NCBI GenBank assembly: GCA_029555885.1
Contig: JAKPQT010000311.1
Coordinates: 1-5,191 of the forward strand
DNA length: 5,191 nucleotides
Source: Chloroflexota bacterium
Lineage (GTDB): Bacteria > Chloroflexota > Anaerolineae > CG2-30-64-16
Direction: 5' to 3'
Both the position numbers and the translations under genes were made by a program. The notes below the pieces were generated by a model. It did not search any database. It was not told where the DNA came from and saw nothing but the letters and a program-made list of their open reading frames with translations. This document shows positions 5,191 to 5,191 of the stretch, piece after piece (the first letter of the stretch is position 1; every line of letters starts with the position of its first letter).

Positions 5191-5191
5191 T

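Overview
GC-rich bacterial DNA with five recognisable protein genes, four complete and one cut by the left edge. The proteins and the kinds of intergenic palindrome resemble what is common in Chloroflexota (Anaerolineae-like) genomes. That placement is inference: there is no rRNA or other marker in the window.

Layout: (1) Positions 1-261, minus: N-terminal part of an M50 / site-2-protease-type membrane metalloprotease (HEYGH). (2) 262-648: divergent spacer with an AT-rich island upstream of the protease, a short hairpin and a long inverted repeat, ahead of (3) a NagB-type glucosamine-6-phosphate deaminase on plus, 649-1437. (4) 1438-1527: convergent spacer occupied by a second kind of inverted repeat. 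(5) 1528-2781, minus: glutamate dehydrogenase. (6) 2782-3107: its leader and probable promoter, a GC hairpin, and a second copy of the long inverted repeat seen before nagB. (7) 3108-4382, minus: LarA-family nickel-pincer 2-hydroxyacid racemase/epimerase with the expected cofactor ligands. (8) 4383-4470: spacer holding a heptamer-based inverted repeat. (9) 4471-5043, minus: Nudix hydrolase with a good promoter at 5076-5105. (10) 5106-5191: possibly the tail of another minus-strand gene, uncertain.

The Nudix, larA and gdhA genes run in one direction. Nudix and larA (88 bp apart) could share a transcript, while gdhA appears to have its own promoter. nagB (releases ammonia from GlcN6P), GDH (links ammonia, glutamate and 2-oxoglutarate) and LarA (hydroxyacid stereochemistry) are all central carbon/nitrogen functions. 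Nothing in the sequence shows them to be one pathway.

The most notable feature is the spacers. Each one between recognised genes holds a palindromic element, of several unrelated sequence families, and one family occurs twice with conserved arms and different loops. I see no CRISPR array, tRNA, rRNA, transposase or clear novel multi-gene system.
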